A stretch of 64,000 nt of DNA from Parelaphostrongylus tenuis. Its lineage: Eukaryota; Nematoda; Chromadorea; Rhabditida; Metastrongylidae. The translations under genes were made by a program, and so were the position numbers. The notes under the pieces were generated by a model, which searched no databases, was not told where the DNA came from, and was given only the letters and a program-made list of their open reading frames with translations. Where the stretch lies: positions 62,001-126,000 of the forward strand of contig JAHQIW010004709.1 in the NCBI GenBank assembly GCA_019055375.1, read 5' to 3'. Below are positions 11,907-21,409 of this stretch, in pieces; position 1 is the first letter of the stretch; each line of letters starts with the position of its first letter.

Positions 11907-12240
11907 TTAGGTTGGAAAGGAAGTTAGGGGCACTTGTAGAAAATTACAATATGTATCAATTTGATCAAAATCAATGTAGCTATTTTGCAAAATATAAGTA
12001 AGCGTTTCCTAGCATTTTCTGCCACTTGTCCGCCAAGTTTCAAATTCTGCCAAAGTCGACAATTGTTTCGACGTGGAGTCACAAAAAGTCTTTACCTGCT
12101 TTCGTCAACTTCATCGAATGATTCAATTAGACATTCTAAATGAGGTTTACCGCCGAGATCAAAATCTCCAACATCGACTGCAGCTCGCTGTAAAAGACCC
12201 TTTCGCTTGCTTTGAAAGCTGACTTCCATCAAATCTTTTT
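11907..12240 (-). mobile_element. Mariner relic with one terminal repeat and transposase C-terminus
   Basis: At 11907 the plus strand reads TTAGGTTGGAAAGGAAG right after a TA dinucleotide, matching the start of mariner-type terminal repeats of the TTAGGTTGG kind. Reading inward on the minus strand, 12033-11980 encodes ADKWQKMLGNAYLYFAK followed by a stop. This is the conserved end of mariner transposases (DKWQK, Y-F). Further upstream on the same strand, about 12190-12110, VGDFDLGGKP resembles the GDFDLEDKPRSGRP linker that follows the N-terminal HTH. The two are only about 80 bp apart, so the central catalytic domain appears deleted. The C-terminal call is firm; the N-terminal match is tentative. 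Confidence 0.65.
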
Positions 12241-12419
12241 GAAAGAAAAATCAAGAATTTTTCTTACGTTTTCGTCTTCTTTGAAATCCATTATTTTGGT
12301 TTCCTTCAACTGGTTTTGAATTGGCTGATGGTGCACCGCTAAGTAAGGAATTTCACCTGACAATAGCCTTATATACAGTGTGGCTGTTATTGATACTGAT
12401 TTTCCCTTGATCATATTTT

Positions 12420-13700
12420 GTCTTCTCCAAGCTTTCCATCCTGCAGTAGCAATATCATTTACCAGCTAACACAAAGCGTGCAAGTGAAAGGAGCAATACC
12501 AATGAATTATCGGTACTTCTCCGTCATCACGACCCTGTTTTGAAGATTGCGGCAAAAACGTATTTCTTGCTTTTGTGAACGATTTTAAAAGTCCTTCTAT
12601 AACTCAAATCAAGTGAATTTGAATGGTGTAATTTATTTTTCAAATATCTTGTTCCTAAGGATGTAACACGAAATAATATTTTTTTTCACATTTGAGCATT
12701 TCTCACCAGATAGAACCTGTTCTTACAATCAGATTTTAATCGTTAAATAAAGAAAATCTTATCAATTTCTAGCGTATCTTTGGTTTTTGGGAGGATATTT
12801 TATGCAGCTCTGTAACGCTCAAAAGAACGTTGGGTTTTACACATCCGAGTTATTACCGTTACCGCACCCTTTTGAAAGCAAGCTGTTTTCTTAATTTTTT
12901 TGAGTGGCTCTGTAGCTTAAACGATAGCTCAAATCCAGACGACGATCACACATCCCGACTATGATATCAATATGGGTAAACGACCCGAATGAAGGCGGAG
13001 GAGGAGGAAGGCACAGCGAAATTTTAGTCACTTAAGCATTTTTAGCAATCTCGTGTTTTATCATCTTTTTAACGATTGAACTTCTAAAGTATGCCTTTCT
13101 ACACTATGCATATCTGAAACACAGTTCTCACAACTTAGGCTTTTCATTGCATTTCTGACCGATCAGTGCTCGCTATCGTCTGCTTATACATTTAGGTCTA
13201 CAACACCTAATGCTTGGTCTACAAAACTATTTTGAGAAGATTAATAGGACTCTAACTGCTGGATTAACTGGTAGCAACACACATCGTAGAGCGTTGAAAC
13301 AGTGTCTCTGCTTGCGGTCCTCCAGACTTAACTATTCTTAATGAGGCGAATATTGACAAACTAATGCCAGCTGCTATGTGAAGCATAGACAACTCAGATT
13401 ATGGTCAGTAGCTCACTTTAGGAAGCTCATACCGTTGAGACGGTGACCAGCTCATTAAGCAAGAACGTTTCCACGCAAACGTGCTGTTTTCCGACGTTCG
13501 TGATTTCGTCACTGTGACCAAGAAAAAAAAAGAGTAATTATAGACATAGTAATACTGTAAAGGTGGTAAACAGAATAGGGAAAATAATCGAGTTCGACTA
13601 TCATATGGTCAAAATTCTCCTCAATCGACGCAAGTTTTTAACAGTTTTATGGCATGGCTTTAGTTGTATGTTTGTTTTTGAATGATTTTTAACAAGCTAC
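12420..13700. other. No recognised feature
   Basis: No gene, RNA gene or named repeat recognised. Confidence 0.45.
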
Positions 13701-13704
13701 TCAG

Positions 13705-13839
13705 GAAACTGTGGTTTTCATGATAAAAGAAAAAGAGTGTCCACAAAAATACAAGCAGCCACTGCTGTCTGATGTTGCTGCTTCACTGAAAATCATCGGA
13801 TTGATACCACATCCACCTGGGAGTAAGAGCGATGAGCAC
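13705..13839 (+). CDS. Candidate internal exon, unidentified protein
   Basis: A 135-bp open segment of exactly 45 codons lies between an acceptor-like CTACTCAG ending at 13704 and a perfect donor GTAAGT starting at 13840. It is phase 0 at both ends. The translation begins ETVVFMIKEKE and contains YKQPLLSDVAASLKIIGL and IPHPPGSKSDEH. Its composition is protein-like, unlike the surrounding AT-rich DNA. I do not recognise the family and cannot see neighbouring exons on the plus strand. It may be an exon of a long-intron gene, a captured fragment or chance. Confidence 0.4.
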
Positions 13840-14309
13840 GTAAGTCTGGATTCTGTATAGAAACGAGTGACCCCTACATTTTTGCTCATTTGTGCTTCTC
13901 AGCTAAACATTAAGTGCTCAGTTAACTTATTATCAAAAGACTAACAATAGGTATCAATTCAAAATCTCGGCAAAAATCCACTGCAGTTTGTTGTGCTCTG
14001 AATCCGGTAAATACAAATGGCTTCTATTTCGGGTCGCTAGCCATGCATTATTGGCAAGCAACCGTGTCCCACTCGAAAAAATCTGTGCCACGTTTACAGT
14101 AATCAATGGATATTAGCGGATCTCTATTCAAGCTCAACTTATGCTATGGAATGCTTATTAATGATCTAATGAAAGAGCTGTGTACGAGAAATGCGTGCTT
14201 TTAAAACACAAATCCTCTGTTTTGCTACAGCAGTATAATAAGACCGTTCTGCTCTCAGTTCTCTAATAAAGAAACTCTTACTATCATCATGGTAGAAATT
14301 TTTGCCCAC

Positions 14310-14999
14310 CTTTCCTACTTTTGCAGCAAGCTGCTCCCTTTCTTCAGAACACTGCTGCAAATGAAGTGACTGATCGGCGAACTGATTTTCGGCCATCTAG
14401 AATAAAAAAATGTAAACGTTCCACAAACTGTAATCTATGGGTTAGAATAGTCTTGTAGATTACACGCACTAAATAACTCTCAGGTAAACTGGATCTATCA
14501 CTGATAGCCTACTAGACCATACCCATTTGAGGTGAGCTTCAATAATTATATCGAAGTGAAAGTGGTAGCAAATAGGTAACCTCGATGGTGCAGTGGTATT
14601 ATGCAGTTCCTATATGGGTGAAAAGTGAGTTGAACTCTCCCTTGACGTCCGTTCTGCATATCACTCAACACTCTCATGAGACGTTCTTTGGAATTTTTAC
14701 TAATAATCTCTAACCTTCCTGCGTCTTTCACTTTCGCTTAGCATTGCTTGCACGTTCATAACATCTGTTTCACACGCTGCTAATTCAGCCTTAAGCTGTG
14801 TCCTTCCCTTATCACTCTAAACGACAACGATTAAGTGGACAACTGCATAGAATTTCGTAAGGTTGAAGGAACTTACCGCTGCTTTCGATCTCTTAAGCAT
14901 ATCCATCTGTTCCTCTAACTCTTCTATTTGCTTCTGTTATTTTACTCATAATGCTTCGCAACGCTCATCAGCTTCACGTATGATCTCCGTAAGTTGTTT
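14310..14999 (-). pseudogene. Class II myosin heavy chain rod fragment (non-muscle type), pseudogene
   Basis: There are three minus-strand exon-like blocks with splice signals. Block A (14999-14877, 41 codons) includes KQIEELEEQMDMLKRSKAA and ends at GTAAGT. Block B (14816-14715, 34 codons) runs SDKGRTQLKAELAACETD... to SESERRRK. Block C (14396-14310, 29 codons) reads MAENQFADQSLHLQQ... to EQLAAKVGK. Intron A-B is 60 bp and intron B-C is 318 bp; both end in AG. Joined, the blocks form heptad-repeat coiled coil. The order and residues match the rod of non-muscle myosin II heavy chains (the EELAEQLEQ...KRKKVEAQLQEL...ERVRTELADKV region). Block A has two in-frame stops (TGA 14948-14946, TAA 14939-14937), each one C-to-T change from a sense codon. 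I found no motor-domain or flanking rod exons. It is therefore probably a duplicated fragment that is now dead. Another coiled-coil protein is possible. Confidence 0.6.
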
Positions 15000-15254
15000 C
15001 TAAGGGAAAAAAGCAGCAGTAATATGAGACTGCCATGATCAATATGAGATTATATTATTGTGCAACAATAGATATTCGAAAGCGTTGTAGTCCAACTCCA
15101 TGAGTGGATACTACGCAATACTTGGTAGATTCCGAAATAAACGATATGGGATAGATAAAAGTGCATGTACTGATGAATTTTTGAGGTATTCTAGGAGCGA
15201 AATCAAACTGAACTACCCCATCTTTGACATTTTTATCAGAAATCGAGTGTCAGT

Positions 15255-15375
15255 ACAGTGAGGCAGCGGGCGACGCGCACTTTGGACCTTCTACTTCTAC
15301 TTGTTAGCGTTACGGGCACACATCGCTCTGTTCTGAGTCTAAATGAACCCGATTATAAATACTTCTTTGAAACGA
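15255..15375 (+). repeat. Dispersed repeat, copy 1 of 2
   Basis: It shares GAGGCAGCG, the 20-base core GCGTTACGGGCACACATCGC and the following TCTG...GAGTCTAA with 17712-17850. The family is unidentified, with no coding signal and no clear terminal repeats. Confidence 0.6.
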
Positions 15376-15734
15376 ATGAAAAAGAAAAACTGACTAATGC
15401 GTAACTTATGTGCCATCACTACTTCCTATTGGGAGCGTACAAATAGAAATGAACCACACTAACGATTTGTATTGATAGAAGGGTAAGTGACAATCAAGCA
15501 TGAATATATCAGATCATGTGCTGACATTTGAGACTACCCCATAGCAATTGAATCAAACGGTCTACTATGTCAAAGGAAACTGTGAGGTAAATAAGCAATA
15601 GATAAGAAATCTGTTTGCATCTTCGACGTTGCGGAGACATATCAAAGCACTAATTTTTATCATTCCGATTCGTTTCGACTGTTTTCTCAATTCCACGCTC
15701 AAGATTCAGTATAGCTAATAACTATTTCTTGAGC

Positions 15735-15840
15735 CATACATGCGGTTTGTTATGGGCATTTGTACAGCCCAATACACTTTCTTCGGCCTTGGCAGCCTCA
15801 TCAGATGGACAGGCGCTTCGGCTTTAGCCAATTCTCTAAG
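15735..15840 (-). repeat. Hammerhead-family repeat, minus-strand copy
   Basis: On the minus strand it carries the family core and the downstream TTGGGCTGTACAAATGCCC. A short plus-strand piece of the same family, GCGTATCGGGCTACACAAG, follows at about 15973. A long plus-strand copy follows at 16045-16340, giving another inverted pair. Confidence 0.65.
15767..15810 (-). ncRNA. Hammerhead ribozyme-like core with variant stem II
   Basis: Minus strand: GTCCAT (stem I 5' strand), CTGATGA (15804-15798), stem II GGC...GCC, GAAG, GTGTA, then TTGGGC (stem I 3' strand). Stem II pairs as GGC/GCC where other copies have GUC/GAC, and stem I has CCA/UGG where others have CCG/CGG. These compensatory changes support a conserved fold. 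The fourth base of the GAAA box is G, so this copy is probably inactive. Confidence 0.6.
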
Positions 15841-16044
15841 GAGAACACTTACCCCTAACATAAAGAAGGGGCAGACGTACTGTTTACACGTTTCATTGAA
15901 TGAAAATATCATTGAATGATAAGTGTTGTGTACACTCGATTGTTCTTGGCTCTTATCACTGAATTCACCATAAGCGTATCGGGCTACACAAGTGCCCAAA
16001 ACAGACCACTTGCGTGGCTTAGAAAATGATTAACAAGCTTATTA

Positions 16045-16340
16045 AGTTATGAGCGTGGTTTTAAGAAACCACTCGAAACGAAAGGAATGATATACATAAC
16101 GATACCAGACAAGGGCAATCGAGAGCAAACAGTGCAAATCGGTGATATTTCCACTTCACGGAACCTGTAAATAGCACGTTTGCACCTTCTCTATGGAGGC
16201 AGATGAGTCTCTTTGGAGAAGATTGCCTATAGACGAAAAGCCTGCGCAACTGACGAGCGTGCCAAGGACGAAACACGTGTATTAGGCTGTATAGGTGACC
16301 ATGCCGGACCACGTGCATGCTCAAAAAATAATTATCAGGC
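16045..16340 (+). repeat. Hammerhead-family repeat, nearly full unit
   Basis: It is collinear with the 318-bp unit at 20801-21118. It starts GAGCGTGGTTTTAAGAAACCACTCGAAA and passes through a diverged middle (GACAAGGGCAATCG). It reaches the ribozyme core CTGACGAG...GGACGAAACACGTGTA at 16250-16281 and ends at CATGCTCAAAAAATAATT. Confidence 0.65.
16244..16287 (+). ncRNA. Hammerhead ribozyme-like core with intact boxes, poor stem II
   Basis: CTGACGA (16250-16256) and GAAA (16270-16273) are intact, stem III is ACACGTGT and the predicted cleavage base is A16281. Stem II (GCG...GAC) keeps only its closing G-C pair, and stem I pairs at four of six positions. The core is recognisable but probably weak or inactive. 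Confidence 0.55.
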
Positions 16341-16399
16341 ACAGCATTTTTTTCAACTATGCTATTTTGAAATCTTTCAAAAGTTGAGGTTTTAAATCC

Positions 16400-17470
16400 A
16401 TTTAATGACCAGTAAAAGTTTCGCCAACAAAATTCCGTAATGGTTTTCAGCGTTTTTGATACCTCGCCTTCTCAATTCACAGCTTTAGTTCCAAATTTTT
16501 GCAGCAGATACCTGGGCACATCACATGGTAAGCACACAGCTTGTGGCACTATGAGTAGCAAAGCCAACCTTTAAGGCATTCCTTCCAATTATTTTCATTC
16601 TTTTATCAAGTCGAGATCTTGGCTATTTTGTTAACCGAAGGTGTATTTTCAATTGTTCTATAATTAGTTGTCTCCCTCGGAAAACTCATGGGCGGTGAAT
16701 GTAGGTTTGTGGGACTTGACCGTCTTAGGTTCCTATGACAGTCCACCAACTTGCTCAAATTGTCTACGTTAAGGTACAACTAAGAGATACTCCTTCAACC
16801 CGATAGGTCGTAAATCTCTATAATCAGTAGTGATCTTCAAGAGGATGCATCAACTCGTTCGGGACGGCGTGTACTTGTGCTGGTACACGATTATTTCAAG
16901 GTACAAGATTTTTCCCTAGACTTTTTGGAAATGTTTGAAAATTCATATCGTGGCGATTTGAATGATATGTTTGATTTCTCAAAGCTCTTCTTATTATGCG
17001 GTACCAATATAAATATTATTATGCTTCACTAGCACATCTAGTAGACGCACCTATTGGCTTATTGTAGTAAGCCTCATCAGTAGCACTTGCCTTTCGGTTC
17101 GGACAATCCCTTGAATATAAGGCAATCAACGCCACACCTCTTATACTGGATGCACTGTGATTTTATGCGTATGTCTAAAGGTAAAAACACTCATGCCTTC
17201 TAACAATCTTTGCTTCTCAGTGGAAAATGGCACCCTTTGAAAATAAACAAATTTTCAACTCTTTTTGCACAAACTTCTCATTTACTTTCAGGAAATGAAC
17301 CGTATTATCCTACTTATCCTTCGTCAATCATAAATGAACTGCAACACTATTCTATCTCGATGGACGGATAAGAGATAAGCAAACGAGATATTTCAGGTGT
17401 TATCAGTTTACAAGAAACGATTGCAATTCGAGCAAAGGGACGGATGATGTTATAAAATGCTATGAGCTTG
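16400..17470. other. No recognised feature
   Basis: AT-rich sequence; nothing recognised. Confidence 0.45.
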
Positions 17471-17479
17471 TTATTACAG

Positions 17480-17614
17480 AGAGAAGCCTATGAGAAGACC
17501 TACAAAATGCACAAGGAACTCTTGTCTAGTTTGCAGTTAGAAAAAGCGTACGTCAAGTCAGAAAAAACTTTATTACGTGAAACTAATGCTTGTTGGGCTG
17601 AAGAGATAGAAAGA
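17480..17614 (+). pseudogene. Exon-like coiled-coil segment, unidentified
   Basis: After an acceptor-like TTATTACAG ending at 17479, an open frame of 45 codons begins REAYEKTYKMHKELLSSLQ and continues through EKAYVKSEKTLLRETN to AEEIER. It ends at a TGA at 17615-17617 and continues RKVLITNEQ afterwards. The composition is highly charged and helical, like a coiled coil. The stop is one C-to-T change from CGA, the same decay pattern as the myosin fragment 2.6 kb away on the other strand. I do not recognise the protein. Confidence 0.35.
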
Positions 17615-17711
17615 TGACGAAAAGTCTTGATAACGAATGAGCAGAAACAGTGAACGCACCTTTAGCTCATTCTTAATTATTCTCCTGTGTTACATACCTT
17701 TAGTGTGATTG

Positions 17712-17850
17712 CAATGAGGCAGCGCGCGGCACTAATTTGAGGCTTTCTTCAGTGCCTCTCAGCGTTACGGGCACACATCGCTCTGCTTCGAGTCTAAGTG
17801 AGCCTCAATTACGAATGGCTTGTGTCAAAGCGATTGCAAAAAAAATTAAC
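17712..17850 (+). repeat. Dispersed repeat, copy 2 of 2
   Basis: Homologous to 15255-15375 through GAGGCAGCG and the shared GCGTTACGGGCACACATCGC core, then CTTGTGTCAAAGCGATTGC against CTTCTTTGAAACGAATG. Family unknown. Confidence 0.6.
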
Positions 17851-17857
17851 TGGTGTA

Positions 17858-18035
17858 TTACTCAAGCGGAAACTCGTAAAAGGTGTCTGTAGAAATTAAT
17901 CGAAGATCAATACCAAGCCACGAAAGAAGCTCAGTGGCCTCGACAACCACGGGGTTAGCGCTGCGGCATAAGTGACCAAGTGTGGAGATCTGGCGCTTCA
18001 CAAGAACCCTGCGATCAAGGATAGCACCTTGAGCT
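17858..18035 (-). CDS. Candidate coding fragment, unidentified protein
   Basis: The minus-strand frame reads LSAQGAILDRRVLVKRQIS..., then VVVEATELLSWLGIDLRL and ends TFYEFPLE before TAA. GC-rich third positions and codons such as GAG, GTG, CTT, ATC and GAC set it apart from its surroundings, so it looks genuinely coding or recently so. Upstream, an acceptor-like TTTTCTCAG is followed by GAAGAAATGTTT in another frame, and a TGA lies two codons before the open segment. That implies a frameshift or a missed boundary. There is no ATG start. I cannot assign a family. Confidence 0.4.
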
Positions 18036-18439
18036 GACAACTCTCAAACATTTCTTCCTGAGAAAATTGATTCTCTAAACCTTTCAAAACAATAACGGAC
18101 ACATTCCACAATATGATTCTCTTCATTTCACGAATGTATTTGTAATCCGTTTACTGCTCAATAGCAGTCTGAAAAGAATATTCTGATTCGAAGATCAGGA
18201 AACCATTAGTTGGTTTATAGTATGAATTTACTCCGAGCTGAACTGTTCCATTTGATCACATTTCTGTGCATGCCCACGCCCTCCCCATTGACCCATTCCC
18301 GACTGCACTCCACATTTTTTTTGTGTCAGCTCAGTGGAATGCAACAATTCATCGCTAGTAGTCTCTGTGCTTTTTGAAATTTCAGTTGTTCTACTGACTT
18401 GCCTCGGGCCTTCAGGTTGTTAATAGAAAGCTCCGTTAA

Positions 18440-18690
18440 TCTGGCGCACCGTTTCAATAGCATTTTCGCCAACGCGCCTATTTGTACGTGAGTAGCAATG
18501 AATTTGGTCTCAGGGCAGGTTCATTCTAAGACATCTACAGGCAAGTTCTACAGCAAAATGTTCGCAAGAAAAAGCGCAATTGAACGTTTCCAAAATCAAG
18601 CAATCTTAATTACTTGTGGTTAATAAATTTGGTGCTTATTGCTAAAGTGCCAGAACTTATGGAACGACCTGCACCGATAGCGAAAAGGCA
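18440..18690 (+). repeat. Dispersed repeat family R3, copy 1
   Basis: It ends in TTGTGGTTAATAAATTTGGTGCTTATTGCTAAAGTGCCAGAACTTATGGAACGAC, read as overlapping blocks. The same blocks occur at 40960-41040 and, more diverged, at 39690-39750. No coding signal or obvious terminal repeats. Confidence 0.55.
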
Positions 18691-18699
18691 GATGAGTCG

Positions 18700-19560
18700 G
18701 ATGAGATTTATCAACACTGGCATCAAACTGCACAGAGGTCTTTGCTAGGTTACGTCTGTGAATGTTCTTATAATGTTATCATAACAGTTTTCTGTTAACA
18801 CAAGTGTAAACGATTCAAACAGTATGCTTGATTTCTAAAAAAGGTTTCCAATCAGAGTTGGAAGAGCGAAAAAGGAATAAATATGACAGTAATAGACTCA
18901 GTAGAACGTTCATTCGGCAATATGAGAAAAAACTAAGAGCATAAGAGCATAAAACAAAATTTTTTACAAAAGGGGAGAAAAAGTTCGAATCAAATAACGA
19001 AACGTGCTAGAATGCGCGGCACTTAACGTTGTTTTTGCTGTTACAACGCATTAAAAAGGCGTTTTTCGCAAAGATTGGGAGCATTGAGATTTGGTCCAAT
19101 GGCCACAAAAGGCTTCAAAATAACGTAAAAATCCTTGTCCACAATAGGCTGAAAAATTGATTGCGACCACGAAAAGGTATCGAAAAAATTGAATGTTGAC
19201 AATCATGTGATTATGTGATCTAAAAGTATATCACATAGTAAACAATAATACACACACGTACACCAAAAATAAGCAGGCTAATTTCAATTTGATGCCCTCA
19301 CGTAAAGAATTAGTACTTAAGTCTACTGATAACCTATTTCAAATAGAACTCAATAAAATTCAGTGACTTACTTTTGCTTCGCCTCTTTTGCAACAGTCGT
19401 CGTTCTGTCGGCCAACTTCTATGATTCGTTGCGGTCATCGACTAATCCACCGACATCTCGAATTTGGTAGGGCCCGATGTTGCTCTGGAAAGATTCGTGT
19501 AAGAGATAAATGCTGACAGCAGTTTGGTTGTGTGACTGAAAAGCATATTATCTAGTGAGA
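18700..19560. other. Old repeat relics only
   Basis: Near 19033-19065 there is a copy of the old family motif CTGTTACAACGCATTAAAAAGG (compare 21438, 45722, 51337, 53094 and 53572). Nothing else is recognised. Confidence 0.4.
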
Positions 19561-19569
19561 GTATACAAA

Positions 19570-19852
19570 AGGTTGAAGGATAAAGCTCTCGCGTTAATCA
19601 ATGAGGGATGTGCCATGCATCCGCCTTTGATTTTTGGATTTCGTTTGAGGTGACTGAATGCATATATGGCCTTTACAATGACTGACAGTACTCTCCCGCT
19701 GAATCGAGGCAATGCTGCTTATCCTCTCAGACAAGTCTAGTACCAATTTTCAGACCGCAGAGGGATGAATGGCTTGTTAAGAAGTAAGCGCGAGGTCGAA
19801 TGACCGACCTTGTGTGGGATGCAGAGCACCTCCAACCACTGCGCACATGTTT
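19570..19852 (-). repeat. SINE copy
   Basis: Antisense copy of the main SINE, with tail side GGATAAAGCTCTC at 19578 and head side ACCACTGCGCACATG at 19836-19850. Several small internal deletions affect the middle and B-box region. Confidence 0.75.
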
Positions 19853-20590
19853 TCAGTGAGAATATGTATATATAGAAAATTTTTTGTACTAGCCGCTATC
19901 TCCAACCTGCTTCAGTTCTTTAAAAAAAGTTGATTTTGCCTTTTTTCAATGTGTTAATAGTCATTCGACTGCTTAAATCACGAAAGTCTTGATGAGGTAC
20001 TCTGTTTTGAAATTGCGCTGTTCTTACCATGTAAACCTTTTGCTTTTCTTACCTAAAATTGAATTTTGTTTCACACTCATGCATCTCTCACTAAACAAAA
20101 CTTTTTCTTCAAATTTTCAATAACCTTTCGATCGCGCAAATTCCGGGGATTTCAAATATTACCTTGGCTCTCACGAGAGAATTCCTATTGGGCCGAAACA
20201 GTCAAAAGATCATAGTCAAAAGAACATGATTTAACATGAACTTTCTGCCGGTGGAAAGCTCCGCCCATAGAAAAATCTTCAAGTGTGACACATAACTTTA
20301 TTTTTGCAGCCGCTGCGCATTAAGAAGAGTAATTCCAGAACTGAAGCACAGAGGGAAATTCCTAAAAACCAAGCTTTCAGATTACCGCCAAAATTTTAGC
20401 AGAAGCAGAAAAAAGAGCTTTTGTCAGGGGATCAAAATAGAAGGCAGTTGACGGAATCGCTCCGAGTTTACGACAGTCTTTTTTGACCTCTATTTCGAGT
20501 GCTTTGTTAAGACTACGCTCAAATTTTAACAGATTCTCTCATTATTATTTGAGCCAACTTGTCATGAGGTCTGGTAGGTGCTCTTGTCCA

Positions 20591-20633
20591 GCCCGATACA
20601 CGTGTCTCGTCCTTACAGACTCGTCAGTCGGGC
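20591..20633 (-). ncRNA. Hammerhead ribozyme-like core in array
   Basis: Minus strand: stem I GCCCGA with TCGGGC (six pairs), CTGACGA, stem II GTCT-GTAA-GGAC (GNRA loop), GAGA where GAAA is required, stem III ACACGTGT (one base altered at its start) and cleavage-site A. All helices are intact and a single substitution in the GAAA box probably inactivates it. Confidence 0.75.
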
Positions 20634-21008
20634 AGAACCTGTCGTCTTTCGATCTTTTTATAGTCAGTTCTCTCTGAAGCCCTACTCTAAACTAACTAAA
20701 CCCGACTGTAAGGAAAAAACACGTGTATCGGGCTGTACAAAAGCCTTTACCAGACCACATGACAAGCTAGCTCAAATAGTAATGGAAAATTTTACTGAAA
20801 TTTGAGCGTGGTCTTAACAAAACACTCGAAATATGGGTATAATATTTTAAAAATACCAGCCAAAGAGCAATTGGGTTTACAACGCACTGTGTTATGTAAA
20901 AATTTCACTTGGCAAAGAGTGTAAAGCATTCGTCTTTGATAATTCTCTATAGGGGAGTAGGGCTCCCGAGAGAACGGACTATAAAGAGGTCGAAAGACGA
21001 CGGATTCC

Positions 21009-21051
21009 GCTCGACTGACGAGTCTGTAAGGACAAAACACGTGTACCGGGC
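21009..21051 (+). ncRNA. Hammerhead ribozyme-like core in tandem unit 1
   Basis: CTGACGA is at 21015-21021, stem II GTCT-GTAA-GGAC at 21022-21033, AAAA replaces GAAA at 21034-21037, stem III is ACACGTGT and the predicted cleavage base is A21045. The equivalent base in the next unit is A21364, so a transcript cleaved at both would release a ~319-nt monomer. The G-to-A change at G12 should abolish activity in this copy. Confidence 0.75.
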
Positions 21052-21327
21052 TGTACAAAAGCCTTTACCAGAGTACATGACAAGTTAGCTCAAATAGTAA
21101 TGAAGTGATTTACTGGAATTTGAGCGTGGTCTTAACAAAACACTCCAAATATGGGTATAATATGATAAAAATACCAGCCAAAGAGCAATTAAGTGTACAA
21201 CACTCTGTGCTAGGTGAAAATTTAACCTGAGATAGAGTGTAAAACGTTCGTCTTTGATAACTCTCTATAGGGAGAGCAGGGCTCCCGAGAGAACTGACTA
21301 TAAAGAGATCGAAAGACGACGGGTTCC

Positions 21328-21370
21328 ACCCGATTGACGAGTCTGTAAGCACGAAACACGTGTATCGGGA
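21328..21370 (+). ncRNA. Hammerhead ribozyme-like core in tandem unit 2
   Basis: Stem I CCCGA (21329-21333) pairs with TCGGG (21365-21369). An outer helix GGGTTC (21321-21326) pairs with GAGCCC (21378-21383) across an internal loop, as in natural type I hammerheads. The core is TTGACGA (C3 changed to T), stem II GTCT-GTAA-GCAC, and intact GAAA at 21353-21356. Stem III is ACACGTGT and the predicted cleavage base is A21364. The palindromic, loopless stem III implies cleavage as a dimer. Confidence 0.75.
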
Positions 21371-21409
21371 TGCACAAGAGCCCCTACCAGACCACATGAC
21401 ATGTTGGAT

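Larger units (their letters stand above)
20493..21406. repeat. Inverted plus tandem array of ~318-bp hammerhead repeat
   Basis: A minus-strand unit (20493-about 20690) faces plus-strand units (from about 20700). The outer 34 bases (20493-20526 against 20798-20831) are inverted repeats with two mismatches. Plus-strand units then repeat head to tail: TTTGAGCGTG starts at 20801 and again at 21119, a 318-bp period, and the array fades near 21406. Each unit carries a hammerhead-like core preceded by a CGAAAGACGAC block and followed by CTGTACAAAAGCC. A conserved hairpin GCTCAAAT...ATTTGAGC lies at each unit junction (20775-20808, 21087-21126). There is no open frame of interest. A few-hundred-bp tandem array with a hammerhead matches the layout known for Sm-alpha repeats, newt satellite 2 and animal retrozymes. 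Confidence 0.8.
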
